DNA from: Pseudomonadales bacterium
Lineage (GTDB): Bacteria; Pseudomonadota; Gammaproteobacteria; Pseudomonadales; Azotimanducaceae
NCBI GenBank assembly: GCA_028281005.1
Contig: JANQKS010000043.1
Span: 1 to 64,000 of the forward strand
Reading direction: 5' to 3'
Length of the DNA: 64,000 bases
Below the pieces are notes generated by a model that was not told the DNA's origin, did not search any database, and saw nothing but the letters and a program-made list of their open reading frames with translations. Of the stretch, positions 1-10,100 are shown piece after piece; position 1 is the first letter of the stretch, and each line of letters begins with the position of its first letter. Made by a program: the position numbers and the translations under genes.

Positions 1-121
1 AATCGCCAATAACCGCGTTGTGTCCCTTGCTAATGTTACAACATGAGCTGCGGAACCCGCCTTGTTCTTGACGATTCTGGGCTCATCATAGTTCAACGAA
101 TCAACCAAACAGGACACTAGC

Positions 122-130
122 TGCTAGAAT
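122..130 (+). promoter_or_regulatory. Possible extended -10 promoter of dnaX
   Basis: TGCTAGAAT matches the extended -10 pattern TGnTATAAT at all but one position. It ends seven bases before the dnaX ATG, and no convincing -35 hexamer lies 16 to 18 bases upstream. If used, transcription would begin at or next to the start codon, which fits the absence of a Shine-Dalgarno sequence before dnaX. Inference from pattern only. Confidence 0.35.
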
Positions 131-136
131 AGCCCT

Positions 137-1768
137 ATGAGTTACGAAGTGTTAGCGCGAAAGCTGCGCCCCATGGGTTTTGATGCCTTAATTGGCCAAG
201 AGCACGTAGTGCGCGCGCTGCGGCATGCACTCGATCACGGGCGCCTGCATCATGCCTATTTGTTTACCGGCACGCGTGGCATCGGCAAAACCACCATTGC
301 TCGAATTGTCGCCAAGGCGTTGAACTGCGAAGAGGGTGTCAGCGCAACCCCGTGTGGCCGGTGTTCAGTGTGTTTGGAAATAAAAGAGAACCGCTTTGTG
401 GATCTCATCGAAGTAGACGCTGCTTCCCGCACAGGCGTTGATGACACCCGGGAGCTGCTGGAAAACGCCCAGTATCTGCCAACTCGTGGCCGCTACAAGG
501 TATACCTCATCGATGAGGTGCACATGCTTTCCACGGCAAGTTTTAACGCACTGCTAAAAACCCTAGAGGAACCACCCGAACACGTTAAATTTCTGTTGGC
601 CACCACGGACCCCAAGAAGGTGCCGGTGACAGTGCTGTCGCGTTGTTTGCAGTTCCAGCTAAAAAATTTGTCACGCGAGGCGATAGCCGGATATCTGGCG
701 AACGTGCTTGAAGAAGAAAGCGTAAATTATGAGACGGGCGCGCTGGACGTCATCGCCCGCAGCGCCGCAGGGAGTATGCGCGATGCGCTCAGCCTGACAG
801 ATCAAGCGATCGCGTACGGGCAGGGCAGTCTGCGAGCTGCTGAAGTGACCGACATGTTGGGGGTCGTCGGGCGCGATGAAGTGGCCACCCTATTGCAGGC
901 GTTGGCGCAAGGGTCAGCCAGCGACTTAATGCAAATCAGCGCGGAACTGGCGCAGCGCAGCGCAGACTTTGCTGACGTTTTGCGTGGCTTGATGGAAGCC
1001 TTGCACGAGTTATCGGTTCAAGCTGCGCTAGGGCGCGCAGACAGCAATTTCAGTGCTGAAGAACTGCAGTTGTACTATCAAATTGCCCTGCACGGATACC
1101 GCGACTTAGCCATTGCGCCGGATGAGCGAAGCGGTTTTGAAATGTCGCTATTGCGGATGTTGGCATTTGCGCCGGAGCCTAGCTCAGCTGTGCCGCCGCG
1201 GCCCGGTGGAGGCCAAGCGGGACCCAACGAACCAAAACAGCAAGCTGAACAAACTGAGCAAGCTGAGAAAAAACAGCAGCCCGCAGCCGAGGCATCCCAA
1301 CCGGACCGAGATGGTGCGCTCGTCAATACGCCGCCGGCCGCACCCATAGTCAACAAGGTCAAAATCGATCAACCCGCTGTTGCTGATAGTGAACTGTCAG
1401 AACGCTGGTTTGATTTAGTGGAACAGCTGGCGGTGGGCGGCGTCACGCGCATGATTGCGGAACATTCCACGTTGCAACAAATGCAGCTGCCCCGTGTATC
1501 GCTATTGCTCGACAAAGGCCATGACACATTGTTGAGTTCAAGCCAGGTCGAACACTTGGCTCGCGCGCTGCAGGAAGTGTTGGCCTGCGAAGTGAAGCTG
1601 GACATCGTGACCGGCACCCCGGCGGATGAAACACCGGCGTCGAGACGCGAGCGGGAAAGCCACGAGCGACAAGCACAAGCGGAACATGCCATTGCGGCTG
1701 ATGACAAAGTGAATCAGCTGCTGGCGGAGTTCGGCGGGCGCGTGGACGAAATCAGACCCTTATCATGA
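137..1768 (+). CDS. dnaX: DNA polymerase III subunit gamma/tau
   Basis: This is the AAA+ clamp-loader subunit that, with HolA and HolB, loads the beta clamp and links the polymerase cores. The N-terminus has the family's opening motif [13 protein letters not shown] Walker A GTRGIGKT lies at residues 45-52, four zinc-binding cysteines at 64, 73, 76 and 79, Walker B with DEVH at 126-129, and the SRC sensor/arginine-finger motif near 168-170. A low-complexity Pro/Gln/Glu linker around residues 355-405 separates the ATPase from a tau-like C-terminal domain. At 543 residues it is shorter than the E. coli protein (643). No clear ribosome binding site precedes the ATG. It heads the dnaX-ybaB-recR cluster. 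Confidence 0.97.
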   Translation: MSYEVLARKLRPMGFDALIGQEHVVRALRHALDHGRLHHAYLFTGTRGIGKTTIARIVAKALNCEEGVSATPCGRCSVCLEIKENRFVDLIEVDAASRTGVDDTRELLENAQYLPTRGRYKVYLIDEVHMLSTASFNALLKTLEEPPEHVKFLLATTDPKKVPVTVLSRCLQFQLKNLSREAIAGYLANVLEEESVNYETGALDVIARSAAGSMRDALSLTDQAIAYGQGSLRAAEVTDMLGVVGRDEVATLLQALAQGSASDLMQISAELAQRSADFADVLRGLMEALHELSVQAALGRADSNFSAEELQLYYQIALHGYRDLAIAPDERSGFEMSLLRMLAFAPEPSSAVPPRPGGGQAGPNEPKQQAEQTEQAEKKQQPAAEASQPDRDGALVNTPPAAPIVNKVKIDQPAVADSELSERWFDLVEQLAVGGVTRMIAEHSTLQQMQLPRVSLLLDKGHDTLLSSSQVEHLARALQEVLACEVKLDIVTGTPADETPASRRERESHERQAQAEHAIAADDKVNQLLAEFGGRVDEIRPLS

Positions 1769-1784
1769 ACCTAGAGGAATGTGT

Positions 1785-2102
1785 GTGAAAGGCATCGGCG
1801 ATCTCATGAAGCAAGCCCAGGAGATGCAAGGCAAACTCCAGGAGGCGCAAGCGCAGATGGCGGCCATCGAAGTGCACGGCGAAAGTGGTGCCGGCATGGT
1901 GAAAGTGACCATGAACTGTCGTCACGAAGTGAAGCGTGTCGAGGTGGACCCAAGCCTTTTGTCCGAGGACAAGGAGATTCTTGAGGATCTGTTGGCTGCG
2001 GCGTGTAACGACGCCGTGCGCCGGGTTGAGAAAACCCAGGCGGAAAAAATGGCTGAGTTGACCGGCGGCTTAGGTCTGCCGTTTGGAAACTTCCCGACCT
2101 AA
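1785..2102 (+). CDS. ybaB: YbaB/EbfC family nucleoid-associated protein
   Basis: A small DNA-binding protein of about 105 residues that in this family dimerises and binds DNA as a nucleoid-associated factor. The sequence has the family core: an N-terminal helix rich in Gln, Met and Lys ([16 protein letters not shown]), a [11 protein letters not shown] strand and a C-terminal helix ending in a GGLGLP segment. I prefer the GTG at 1785 because the GAGG at 1774-1777 is correctly spaced for it, while the ATG at 1779 is too close. It lies between dnaX and recR, the classic gene order, and its stop overlaps the recR start by one base. Confidence 0.95.
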   Translation: MKGIGDLMKQAQEMQGKLQEAQAQMAAIEVHGESGAGMVKVTMNCRHEVKRVEVDPSLLSEDKEILEDLLAAACNDAVRRVEKTQAEKMAELTGGLGLPFGNFPT

Positions 2103-2692
2103 TGTCCGCCATAGACAATCTCATTGAGGCGTTGCAAGTGTTGCCAGGCGTTGGGCCAAAAAGTGCTCAGCGCATGGCGCTACATCTATTGCTGCGTGAA
2201 CGCGAAGCCGGTGTGACGTTGGCCAACTCGTTACAGGTGGCCATGTCCGAGGTCCGCCAATGTGCGTTATGTCGTAATCTGACAGAGCACAAGATATGTT
2301 CGGTGTGCCGCGATCCGCGCCGCGATGCTACCCAATTGTGCGTGGTTGAATCACCCGCGGACATCCTTGCCATCGAGCAAGCGGGGGGATTTCGCGGCTA
2401 CTACTTTGTGCTGAACGGCCGCTTGTCACCGCTCGACGGTGTTGGACCGGAGCAGTTAGGTATGGATCAACTGTTAGATCGAATTGCTCAATTACAGCCA
2501 CAAGAACTCATCGTTGCTACCAATCCCACGGTGGAAGGCGAGGCGACGTCCCACTACATCGCACAATTGGTGCAGGGTAAGGTCGCAGAAATAAGTCGTA
2601 TCGCCCATGGCGTGCCGTTAGGTGGGGAGCTTGAATATACGGACGGCGGCACATTGGCGCATGCCTTACAGGGGCGTAGAAGTATTGCTTGA
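2102..2692 (+). CDS. recR: Recombination mediator protein RecR
   Basis: RecR works with RecF and RecO to load RecA at single-stranded gaps. The 196-residue protein shows an N-terminal helix-hairpin-helix ([17 protein letters not shown]), a four-cysteine zinc finger near residues 57-72 (CALC and CSVC), and a Toprim domain with [12 protein letters not shown] followed by LGMDQL and [15 protein letters not shown]. Length matches the family's usual 198 or so. Its start codon overlaps the ybaB stop (TAATG), indicating translational coupling, and its 3' end overlaps the beginning of rnd. Confidence 0.97.
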   Translation: MSAIDNLIEALQVLPGVGPKSAQRMALHLLLREREAGVTLANSLQVAMSEVRQCALCRNLTEHKICSVCRDPRRDATQLCVVESPADILAIEQAGGFRGYYFVLNGRLSPLDGVGPEQLGMDQLLDRIAQLQPQELIVATNPTVEGEATSHYIAQLVQGKVAEISRIAHGVPLGGELEYTDGGTLAHALQGRRSIA

Positions 2693-3812
2693 TTCCAAAC
2701 TACACCCCGGGGTTGTGTGGATCGATGACAACCTCTCCTTGGCAGACGCGGTTGCCGAATGGCCTCAGCACATTGCCTTGGATACGGAATTCATTCGCAC
2801 CAGTACCTATTTCCCCATGCCCGGGCTCTACCAGGTTGCGGCGGGGAGCCACGTCTATCTAATAGATCCAGTGCAGGTGAGCGAGTGGCAGCCGCTTATC
2901 GACTATCTTACCGACCCTGCAACCACCAAGATCATGCACGCCTGTTTGGAAGATCTGGAACTTCTACATCACCATTTGGGCATCAGTCCGAGCAATATAT
3001 TTGACACGCAGTACGCCAACGCTTTTTTGTCCGAAGACTTTAGCCTCAGCTATGCCGCATTGGTGGAACAGCGATTGGGTGTGGCGCTGGAAAAACATGA
3101 AACCCGCTCGAATTGGCTGCAGCGGCCGCTGTCGAACGAACAGATCCGATACGCGGTAGAGGATGTGACGTATCTTCTATCTCTCTATGAACAAATGTAT
3201 GCAGCTCTGCAGGAGCAGGGACGGCATCGCTGGTTTGTCGAAGACATGGCGGAGCGCAGCAGTTATGAGCCGCTGGATCCAGGGATCTATTACCGCAACG
3301 TCAAAAAAGCTTGGAAGCTACGTGGGCCGGAGTTGGCGGCATTGCGAGCGCTGTGTGCATGGCGGGAAGAAACCGCGCGCAGCGAAAACGTCCCGCGCAA
3401 TCGAGTCATTTGGGACGATCATCTGTATAACTTTGCCTGCATCAGCGAACTGAACGCCGGCCACGTACGCCGCGCACTTCCCAAGGGGGTTGCGCGTAAG
3501 TACGGCAACGCCCTGGTGGATCGTCATCGTCGCGGCCGGCAAGAGGGGGTGCCGGAATTGTTGCCGCGCCCGTTGAGTTCGCAACAAGGTGCCTTACTCA
3601 AGGCGTTGCGGGAGGTGGCCCGGCGCAAGGCCGCCAGTTTAGGGATTGCACCAGAACTTCTGGCGCGCAAGAAAGACCTCGAAACTTGTGTGCGTTACCA
3701 CGCGTATAAGGCAGATCTATCGCCGTACTACCTAAATTGGCGCGCAGATTTGGTGGCTGAACCTTTTACCTCAATCTTGCGCAATGGCGGTGAAAACAAT
3801 CATGCAGGATGA
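2685..3812 (+). CDS. rnd: Ribonuclease D
   Basis: A 3'-5' exoribonuclease of the DEDD family that trims tRNA precursors and other structured RNAs. Visible exonuclease motifs are LDTEF (Exo I), HACLEDLE (Exo II) and YAVEDVTYL (Exo III), followed by an HRDC domain with [16 protein letters not shown]. The TTG at 2685 is chosen because AGGGG at 2670-2674 gives normal spacing and yields 375 residues, like E. coli RNase D. An in-frame ATG at 2661 is the alternative. The start overlaps the end of recR, so the two are probably coupled. Confidence 0.93.
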   Translation: MLDSKLHPGVVWIDDNLSLADAVAEWPQHIALDTEFIRTSTYFPMPGLYQVAAGSHVYLIDPVQVSEWQPLIDYLTDPATTKIMHACLEDLELLHHHLGISPSNIFDTQYANAFLSEDFSLSYAALVEQRLGVALEKHETRSNWLQRPLSNEQIRYAVEDVTYLLSLYEQMYAALQEQGRHRWFVEDMAERSSYEPLDPGIYYRNVKKAWKLRGPELAALRALCAWREETARSENVPRNRVIWDDHLYNFACISELNAGHVRRALPKGVARKYGNALVDRHRRGRQEGVPELLPRPLSSQQGALLKALREVARRKAASLGIAPELLARKKDLETCVRYHAYKADLSPYYLNWRADLVAEPFTSILRNGGENNHAG

Positions 3813-4065
3813 CGCGCAGATTGAGGTGCAAGTCCTGCGTAGCACCAAACGTCCGGATACCTATCTCATTCTGCCGATTGCTGATCAGTTCGAAGACCTG
3901 CCGGAGGCGCTGCGGGCGCATTTCGGTGAAGCGAGAGCGTTTCTCACTTTTTGGCTCCATGAAGAGCGTTTTATGGCTCAGGCTGATCCCAAGCAGGTGT
4001 TGGCTGCGTTGCAGGACCAGGGGTTTTATCTGCAACTACCACCCCGAAAAGATGACGATGGCTGA
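3784..4065 (+). CDS. ycgL: YcgL domain-containing protein
   Basis: A 93-residue protein of the YcgL family, whose biochemical role is not established. The core matches the family: LRSTKRPDTYLIL near the N-terminus, a central acidic FEDLPEALRAHFG segment and the closing DQGFYLQLPP. The start is uncertain: the ATG at 3784 has no visible ribosome binding site, whereas an in-frame ATG at 3802 follows a GGTG. It overlaps rnd upstream and ycgN downstream. The rnd-ycgL-ycgN neighbourhood is conserved in gammaproteobacteria, so a shared RNA-related role is possible but unproven. Confidence 0.88.
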   Translation: MAVKTIMQDDAQIEVQVLRSTKRPDTYLILPIADQFEDLPEALRAHFGEARAFLTFWLHEERFMAQADPKQVLAALQDQGFYLQLPPRKDDDG

Positions 4066-4498
4066 GTTCTGGCGCGAAAAATTGTTGCATGAAATGTCCA
4101 GCGCGGAGTGGGAATCGTTGTGTGACGGATGTGCGCGCTGTTGCATGATCAAACTCCAAGATGAGGACACCGACCAGGTTCACTACACCGCCATGGTCTG
4201 TGACTTATTGGATGTGGAGGGATGTCGGTGTACGCGTTATCCCCAGCGGCACAAGTTGGTGCCCGACTGTGTGGTGCTGACACCTGAACGTGCCGCTGAA
4301 TTTCAATGGCTGCCGACCACATGCGCCTACCGGACGTTAGCGGAAGGCAGGTCACTGCAATGGTGGCATCCACTGGTCTCGGGGGACGCTGCAACCGTAC
4401 ATGAGGCGGGTATATCTGTACGTGACAGAGTATTACCGGCTGCCGCGGTTCACAGCGACGACCACCAGGCGATGATCGTCACCTGGGTCGAGCAGTAG
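4052..4498 (+). CDS. ycgN: YcgN family (UPF0260) cysteine-cluster protein
   Basis: This 148-residue protein belongs to the YkgJ-type family with a CxxCxxCC cluster, seen here as LCDGCARCC about 30 residues in. More cysteines follow in VEGCRCTRY, PDCVVL and TTCAYRTL, suggesting an iron-sulfur or zinc site. The function is unknown in the family. The open frame extends further upstream, but homology begins at the ATG at 4052 (or 4058), which overlaps the end of ycgL. The tail carries HEAGISVRDRVLPA, as in E. coli YcgN. Confidence 0.88.
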   Translation: MTMAEFWREKLLHEMSSAEWESLCDGCARCCMIKLQDEDTDQVHYTAMVCDLLDVEGCRCTRYPQRHKLVPDCVVLTPERAAEFQWLPTTCAYRTLAEGRSLQWWHPLVSGDAATVHEAGISVRDRVLPAAAVHSDDHQAMIVTWVEQ

Positions 4499-4502
4499 GG
4501 CT

Positions 4503-4847
4503 GTGATGGGTGCATACACCATTGCCTGGATGATTGTTGCCGCTGCGGCAGCAAGCGGTGCTGGTGTCCTATACTATTTGTTACGAAACTACGCTAACTC
4601 ACTGATTAGAAACTTGATTGTTGCGTTGTCTTTGGCTTTTTTTGTAGTGCCGGCGCCGCTGCCAAACTACCCGGAGCAACTTGCTCCGGCGTTTGTGGTG
4701 TGCATCTTTGAGGCGTTTTTCCAGATCGACGGCTCGCCGGCAGTGAGTCTGCGCATCCTCGGCATCAGCATGTTGTTGGCCGCCGTCTTGGTGATCGCGG
4801 CACACTTCGCCTTGCAGCGTTTTGCCCCTAAATCGGTACAGAAATAG
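4503..4847 (+). CDS. Small inner-membrane protein of unknown function
   Basis: I do not recognise a named family. The 114-residue product has three hydrophobic stretches: residues about 5-27, 35-52 and 86-106. The last is followed by a basic tail, so three transmembrane helices are likely. The N-terminus may be the GTG at 4503 or the ATG at 4506. It follows ycgN by four bases, so it is probably the last gene of the dnaX-to-ycgN run. Nothing in the sequence suggests an enzymatic activity. Confidence 0.7.
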   Translation: MMGAYTIAWMIVAAAAASGAGVLYYLLRNYANSLIRNLIVALSLAFFVVPAPLPNYPEQLAPAFVVCIFEAFFQIDGSPAVSLRILGISMLLAAVLVIAAHFALQRFAPKSVQK

Positions 4848-5066
4848 AGTTGCCGCTCAGTGCTCACTGTTCAACCTGGTGTGCAAATCTGCAGATGGTT
4901 TTGCTTGCACGGTATAGGTGGGCTCATTAAAGTAACCGGCTTTGCTCTCGCGGTTGCCGCCGTAACCCTAAGATTCTTATGCGATTTGTCGCCTAAGCGC
5001 GTGACACCGGCAAACGCCGCCACAGTGCGAAAATACAGCACACAGCTTTAACGGACAGTTAGATAT

Positions 5067-5915
5067 ATGATTTTTGAAAGCACCGACGAGTACATATCAA
5101 CAGACGAACTCAGCATGGCGGTGGACGCCGCGGTTAAACTCGAACGCCCCTTATTGATCAAGGGTGAACCCGGCACCGGTAAAACCATGTTGGCGGAGCA
5201 AGTGGCGGCTTCCCTCAACATGCCGCTGATCGAATGGCACATCAAATCTTCAACCAAGGCCATCAACGGCTTGTATGAATACGATGCGGTCTCACGTCTG
5301 CGCGACTCCCAGCTGGGTGACGAACGTGTTAAGGATATTCGCAACTACATTAAGAAAGGTAAGTTGTGGGAAGCGTTTGAATCCGACGAGCGCGTGGTGC
5401 TGTTGATAGACGAAATCGACAAGGCGGACATCGAGTTCCCAAACGATTTGCTGCAGGAAATCGACCGCATGGAATTTTTTGTCTACGAACTCAGCGAGAC
5501 GATAAAAGCCAAGCAGCGGCCGATTGTCATCATCACTTCTAATAATGAAAAAGAGCTGCCGGATGCGTTTCTACGTCGTTGCTTTTTTCACTACATCAAT
5601 TTCCCCGACCGGGAAACCATGCAGCAGATTGTTGAGGTCCATTTCCCGGCGATTAAACAGGACCTGGTCAAAGAAGCCATGGAAATCTTCTTCGACGTGC
5701 GTAAGGTACCCGGCCTGAAGAAGAAGCCATCCACATCGGAATTGATCGATTGGCTGAAGCTGCTGATGGCGGATGATATTCCAGATGAGATCCTGACTAA
5801 CCGGGACGCCAGCAAAGCCATACCACCGCTGTATGGCGCGCTGGTCAAAAACGAGCAAGACGTGCACTTGCTTGAGCGTTTGGCCTTCATGAATCGCCGA
5901 GATAGCCGAGGATAA
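5067..5915 (+). CDS. MoxR family AAA+ ATPase
   Basis: A 282-residue chaperone-like AAA+ ATPase. Walker A GEPGTGKT is at residues 33-40, Walker B VVLLIDEIDKAD at about 110-121, and a sensor-1 segment IITSNNEKELPDAFLRRC follows. MoxR proteins typically act with a von Willebrand factor A partner to insert cofactors or mature protein complexes. Such a partner follows three bases downstream, so the pair is almost certainly one operon. The client is not obvious here: no CO dehydrogenase or methanol dehydrogenase genes are nearby. The 219 bases upstream hold no convincing gene. Confidence 0.93.
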   Translation: MIFESTDEYISTDELSMAVDAAVKLERPLLIKGEPGTGKTMLAEQVAASLNMPLIEWHIKSSTKAINGLYEYDAVSRLRDSQLGDERVKDIRNYIKKGKLWEAFESDERVVLLIDEIDKADIEFPNDLLQEIDRMEFFVYELSETIKAKQRPIVIITSNNEKELPDAFLRRCFFHYINFPDRETMQQIVEVHFPAIKQDLVKEAMEIFFDVRKVPGLKKKPSTSELIDWLKLLMADDIPDEILTNRDASKAIPPLYGALVKNEQDVHLLERLAFMNRRDSRG

Positions 5916-5918
5916 ACC

Positions 5919-7088
5919 GTGCTCATCAACTTCTTTCTCACGCTAAGGAAGTACAAGGTTCCGGTCACCATACGTGAACTGATGGATTTGCTGGCGGGTC
6001 TCCAAACCCATCTGGTGTACGCCAATGTGGATGACTTTTACCTACTGGCGCGCACCGCCATGGTGAAAGACGAAAAAAACTACGACAAGTTCGACCGTGC
6101 TTTCGCCGCCTACTTCAAAGGCTTGGAAGATTTGCATGGGCTTCTCGAATCGCTCATTCCCGACGAATGGTTGCGGCGCGAATTCGAACAGTCGTTGACA
6201 CCGGAAGAGCTTGAGCAGATTGAGTCTCTAGGTGGACTAGAGAAGCTGATCGAAGCGTTCAAAGAAGCCAAAGAAGAAGCGGAAAAGGCCGAAGCAGAAC
6301 AAGGCAAAGAGGGCGAGGAAGGTGAAGAAGGCGACGCTGAGCGCGAAGGTAAAAACGGTCCCGGTGGCTTAGGCAAAGGCAAGAAGAAAAAGGCCAAGAA
6401 AGTCTGGGATGAGCGCCAGTACAAAAACCTGGACGACTCTGTTGAACTCGGCACGCGTAACATAAAAATGGCGCTCCGCCGCTTGCGTAAGTTTGCTCGT
6501 CAGGGTGCGGAAGAAGAGTTGGATATGGATAACACCATCCGTTCAACCGCGCACAATGGCGGCATGCTCGACATCAAGATGCGCCCGGAACGCCGCAATA
6601 CGGTTAAGGTACTGCTATTCCTGGATATTGGCGGTTCAATGGACGCGCACGTCAAAATCTGCGAAGAGTTGTTTTCCGCCACACGCACCGAGTTTAAACA
6701 CCTGGAGAGTTTTTACTTTCACAACTTCATTTATGAGTCGGTGTGGAAAGACAATCGCCGTCGGATGAGCGAACGTATTCCTACATTTGAAGTGCTGAAT
6801 AAGTACAGCCAAGACTACAAAGTGGTGTTTGTGGGTGACGCGACCATGGCGCCCTACGAGATTACACACGCCGGGGGTAGTGTGGAGCATTGGAACGAAG
6901 AGCCCGGTGCTGCTTGGATGGAACGTTTCACCAACTTGTACGATAAGCTGGTGTGGTTAAACCCGACGCCACAGGAGACATGGGAATACTCCACTTCCGT
7001 CACCATGACCCAAAATTTGGTGCAGGGGAACATGTATCCCTTGACTGTACGCGGGTTAGAAGAGGGTATGTCGGAGCTGTCCAAGTAG
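5919..7088 (+). CDS. CoxE-like VWA domain protein, MoxR partner
   Basis: A 389-residue protein starting at GTG 5919. An N-terminal helical region is followed by a strongly charged Glu/Lys linker (about residues 110-162) and a C-terminal von Willebrand A domain. The metal-ion (MIDAS) motif reads D-I-G-G-S at 236-240, replacing the usual DxSxS with glycine at the first serine. I recall this substitution as common in the CoxE-like family, but that needs an alignment. It probably forms a maturation module with the upstream MoxR ATPase. It appears cytoplasmic, with no signal peptide. Confidence 0.9.
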   Translation: MLINFFLTLRKYKVPVTIRELMDLLAGLQTHLVYANVDDFYLLARTAMVKDEKNYDKFDRAFAAYFKGLEDLHGLLESLIPDEWLRREFEQSLTPEELEQIESLGGLEKLIEAFKEAKEEAEKAEAEQGKEGEEGEEGDAEREGKNGPGGLGKGKKKKAKKVWDERQYKNLDDSVELGTRNIKMALRRLRKFARQGAEEELDMDNTIRSTAHNGGMLDIKMRPERRNTVKVLLFLDIGGSMDAHVKICEELFSATRTEFKHLESFYFHNFIYESVWKDNRRRMSERIPTFEVLNKYSQDYKVVFVGDATMAPYEITHAGGSVEHWNEEPGAAWMERFTNLYDKLVWLNPTPQETWEYSTSVTMTQNLVQGNMYPLTVRGLEEGMSELSK

Positions 7089-7128
7089 CGCCGCGGTAGT
7101 CTGCCGCACCTTTCGTTCGTCTGCAGTC

Positions 7129-10100
7129 ATGACCCAACAGCAACGCCGGTCGCGTAAACGCAGGCCGGCGCCTCTTCATACTGTTCCCGCCGAGGACATG
7201 CTGCGGCGCGATGTGTATCGCGCTCGCAAAGAGGCGGATGCCGCTAAGCGCAAACGTTTGGTGGAGGAGTCAATACAGTTGCGCGTGGCCCGACACACAG
7301 CCCTGCAACGCCTAGGCTTGGGGCTACAAGCGGACTTGCCCATCACCCAGCACGAAACGGAGCTCAAACGCCTGCTGCAAACTCATCAAGTTGTGGTAGT
7401 GGCAGGGGAAACCGGGTCCGGTAAAACCACTCAGCTGCCAAAATTATGTTTGCAACTGGGGTTGGGTGTGGGCGGCATGATTGGCCATACCCAGCCACGC
7501 CGGTTGGCTGCGCGAACCGTAGCCCGCCGCATCGCCGAAGAAACAGGTGCTAGCCTGGGTGAGGAGGTGGGTTTTGCCGTTCGTTTTTCTGACCAAGTCG
7601 GTACCGGGACGCTGCTTAAAGTCATGACCGATGGTCTGCTGCTCACCGAGGTGCGCAGCGACCGCTACCTAAATAGTTATGACGCGATCATTATTGATGA
7701 AGCCCACGAACGCAGTCTCAACATAGATTTTCTGTTGGGTTATCTCAAACGCCTATTACCCCGGCGCCCTGACCTTAAGGTGATTGTGACCAGTGCCACC
7801 ATCGATGTGGAGCGCTTTGCCAAGTTTTTCGGCGACGCCCCGATTGTCAGCGTGAGCGGCCGCACCTATCCGGTCTCTGTGCGGTACCAAGATGTACCGG
7901 AGGAAGAAGACACCCTTGCCGGAGTGGTGGCTGCGTTGGCGGAGATCGACAGCCAACCGTTACAAGGGGCGCGGGACGTGTTGGTGTTTTTCTCCGGCGA
8001 GCGGGAAATCTTTGAAGCCGCCAAACTGCTGCGGCGAGAATTTGCGGATCGCTTCGAAATTTTACCTTTGTATGCGCGCTTATCTTTTGCTGAACAAAAG
8101 AAAATTTTTGCCGCCTCCGGCGCGCGCCGCCGTGTGGTGCTGGCCACCAACGTGGCGGAAACCTCACTCACCGTGCCTAACATTGGTTACGTGATTGATC
8201 CTGGCTTTGCGCGCATCAATCGCTACAGCTACCGCTCAAAACTGCAACGTCTACCCATCGAACCTATCTCCCAAGCCAGCGCGGATCAGCGCAAAGGCCG
8301 CTGCGGCCGGATTGCGCCCGGGATCTGTTACCGACTTTATACCGAGCAGGATATGCAGGGCCGCCCGGAGTTTACCGATGCGGAAATCCATCGGGTCAAC
8401 CTGGCTTCGGTGGTGTTGCAAATGCAGGCATTTCGCCTGGGTGATATCCACACCTTTGATTTCATCGATCCGCCCGATCCGCGCGCCATCAAGGATGCCG
8501 TACGGTTACTGCAGGAACTGACCGCCCTCGAAGAGGGTCGCTTAACAGACACCGGGCGGATGATGGCGCGCATGCCCATAGATCCGCGCCTGGCGCGTAT
8601 GTTGTTGGAAGGCCACCAGCAAGGCGCCTTGCAAGAACTGTTGGTAGTGGTGGCGGCTTTGTCAGTACAGGACCCGCGTGAGCGGCCTATGCAGAAAACC
8701 CAGGCGGCAGACGAATCTCATGCTGGCTTCGCCCACGAACGCAGCGATTTTCTGAGTCTGTTGAACCTGTGGAACTACCTCGAAGAGCAGCGCCAAGATC
8801 TGACCCGGGCGCGGTTTGAGCGGTTATTGAAAAAACGCTTTATTAGCCGTCAGCGCTGGCGTGAATGGCGCGAGGTGCATCGTCAGTTGCTGCTCATATG
8901 CCGCGACTTAGGTTTGCGCGGCAATTCAGAGCCGGCCAGCTACCGGGCCATCCACGAGAGTATATTAAGCGGCAGCCTCAGCTTGGTGGCTCAACATGAT
9001 GAACGCGGTCAGTACCAAGGCGCGCGCAACTTAAAGCTGCGTATTTTTCCTGGTTCGAGTTTGGCAGGTCAAACCCCAAAGTGGATTGTGGCCGGAGAAA
9101 TTACGGAAACCAGCCGCATCTACGCGCGTCATGTAGCGGTGGTGGAAGCGGCCTGGGTCGAGCGACAAGCCCCGCATTTGATTAAGAGCCAATACAGCGA
9201 GCCGTTTTGGAGTGCCAAGCGAGGCGAAGTGCTGGCTTTTAAAAACATTAGCTTGTATGGCTTACGTCTGGCCGAGCGCCGCCAAGTGAGTTTTGCCAAC
9301 GTTGACGCTGCTGTGTGTAGAGACTTGTTTATTCGAGATGGATTGGTAGCTGGGCAAATGGCGGGCCCGCCCGAGTTTTTGCAACACAATTTGACCGAGG
9401 TTGCGCGTATCGAAGATCTTGAAGCCAAAGGTCGGCGCCGTGATCTACTGATCAGCGATGACGAACTATATGCTTTTTATGCCGAAGCCATACCAGCCCA
9501 CGTTGTCCGTGCCGCAGACTTGCACAAATGGGTGCGTTCAAGCCACGCTGCTCGCGTGCGCAGTCTGTTTCTGGATGAGGCGTTCCTCCTGCGTTCAAGC
9601 GACGGCCGGGTAGCGGAAGCCGATTTTCCCGCCGACCTGAATTTGCAAAATCTGCAACTACCCTTGAAATACAAGTTTGCTCCGGGAGAAGACGACGATG
9701 GCGTTACCGTCCAAGTACCGGTCGGGGTACTGGCCGGTGTTAGCGCGGAGGCGCTTGAGTGGCTCGTGCCTGGTCTGTTGCCGGGCGTGTTGGAGCAGTG
9801 GTTGCGCACTCTACCTAAACAGAAACGGCGCCTATTGGTGCCCCTGCCGGACAAGGTAGATGAATTCTGCCGCGAGTTGCTGAAACCACAGAGATACCGG
9901 CAAGGGCGAATGTTGGCGGCGCTGTCCAGTCTCATCGCCGACCGTTACAAACTAAACGTCACGGAAGTGGATTGGGACCGCTCGCGCATTGATGCGCATC
10001 TGTTAATGCGCATCGAAGTAGTTGACGAAAACGCACGGGTCTTGGCAGCAGGCAGAGATATCCGTGCCATCAAAAGACAGCTTGCGGACCAAGCATCAGG

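Noticed and set aside
1265-1300. Possible programmed frameshift in dnaX at an A-run (GAG AAA AAA CAG) to make a shorter gamma form
   Set aside because: The heptamer is G AAA AAA rather than a true X XXY YYZ slippery site with identical first bases, and I saw no convincing stimulatory structure. Gamma production cannot be inferred.
4860-5051. A 63-codon open frame between the small membrane protein and the MoxR gene
   Set aside because: No recognisable motif, weak start context and a composition like noncoding sequence; the region is best called intergenic.
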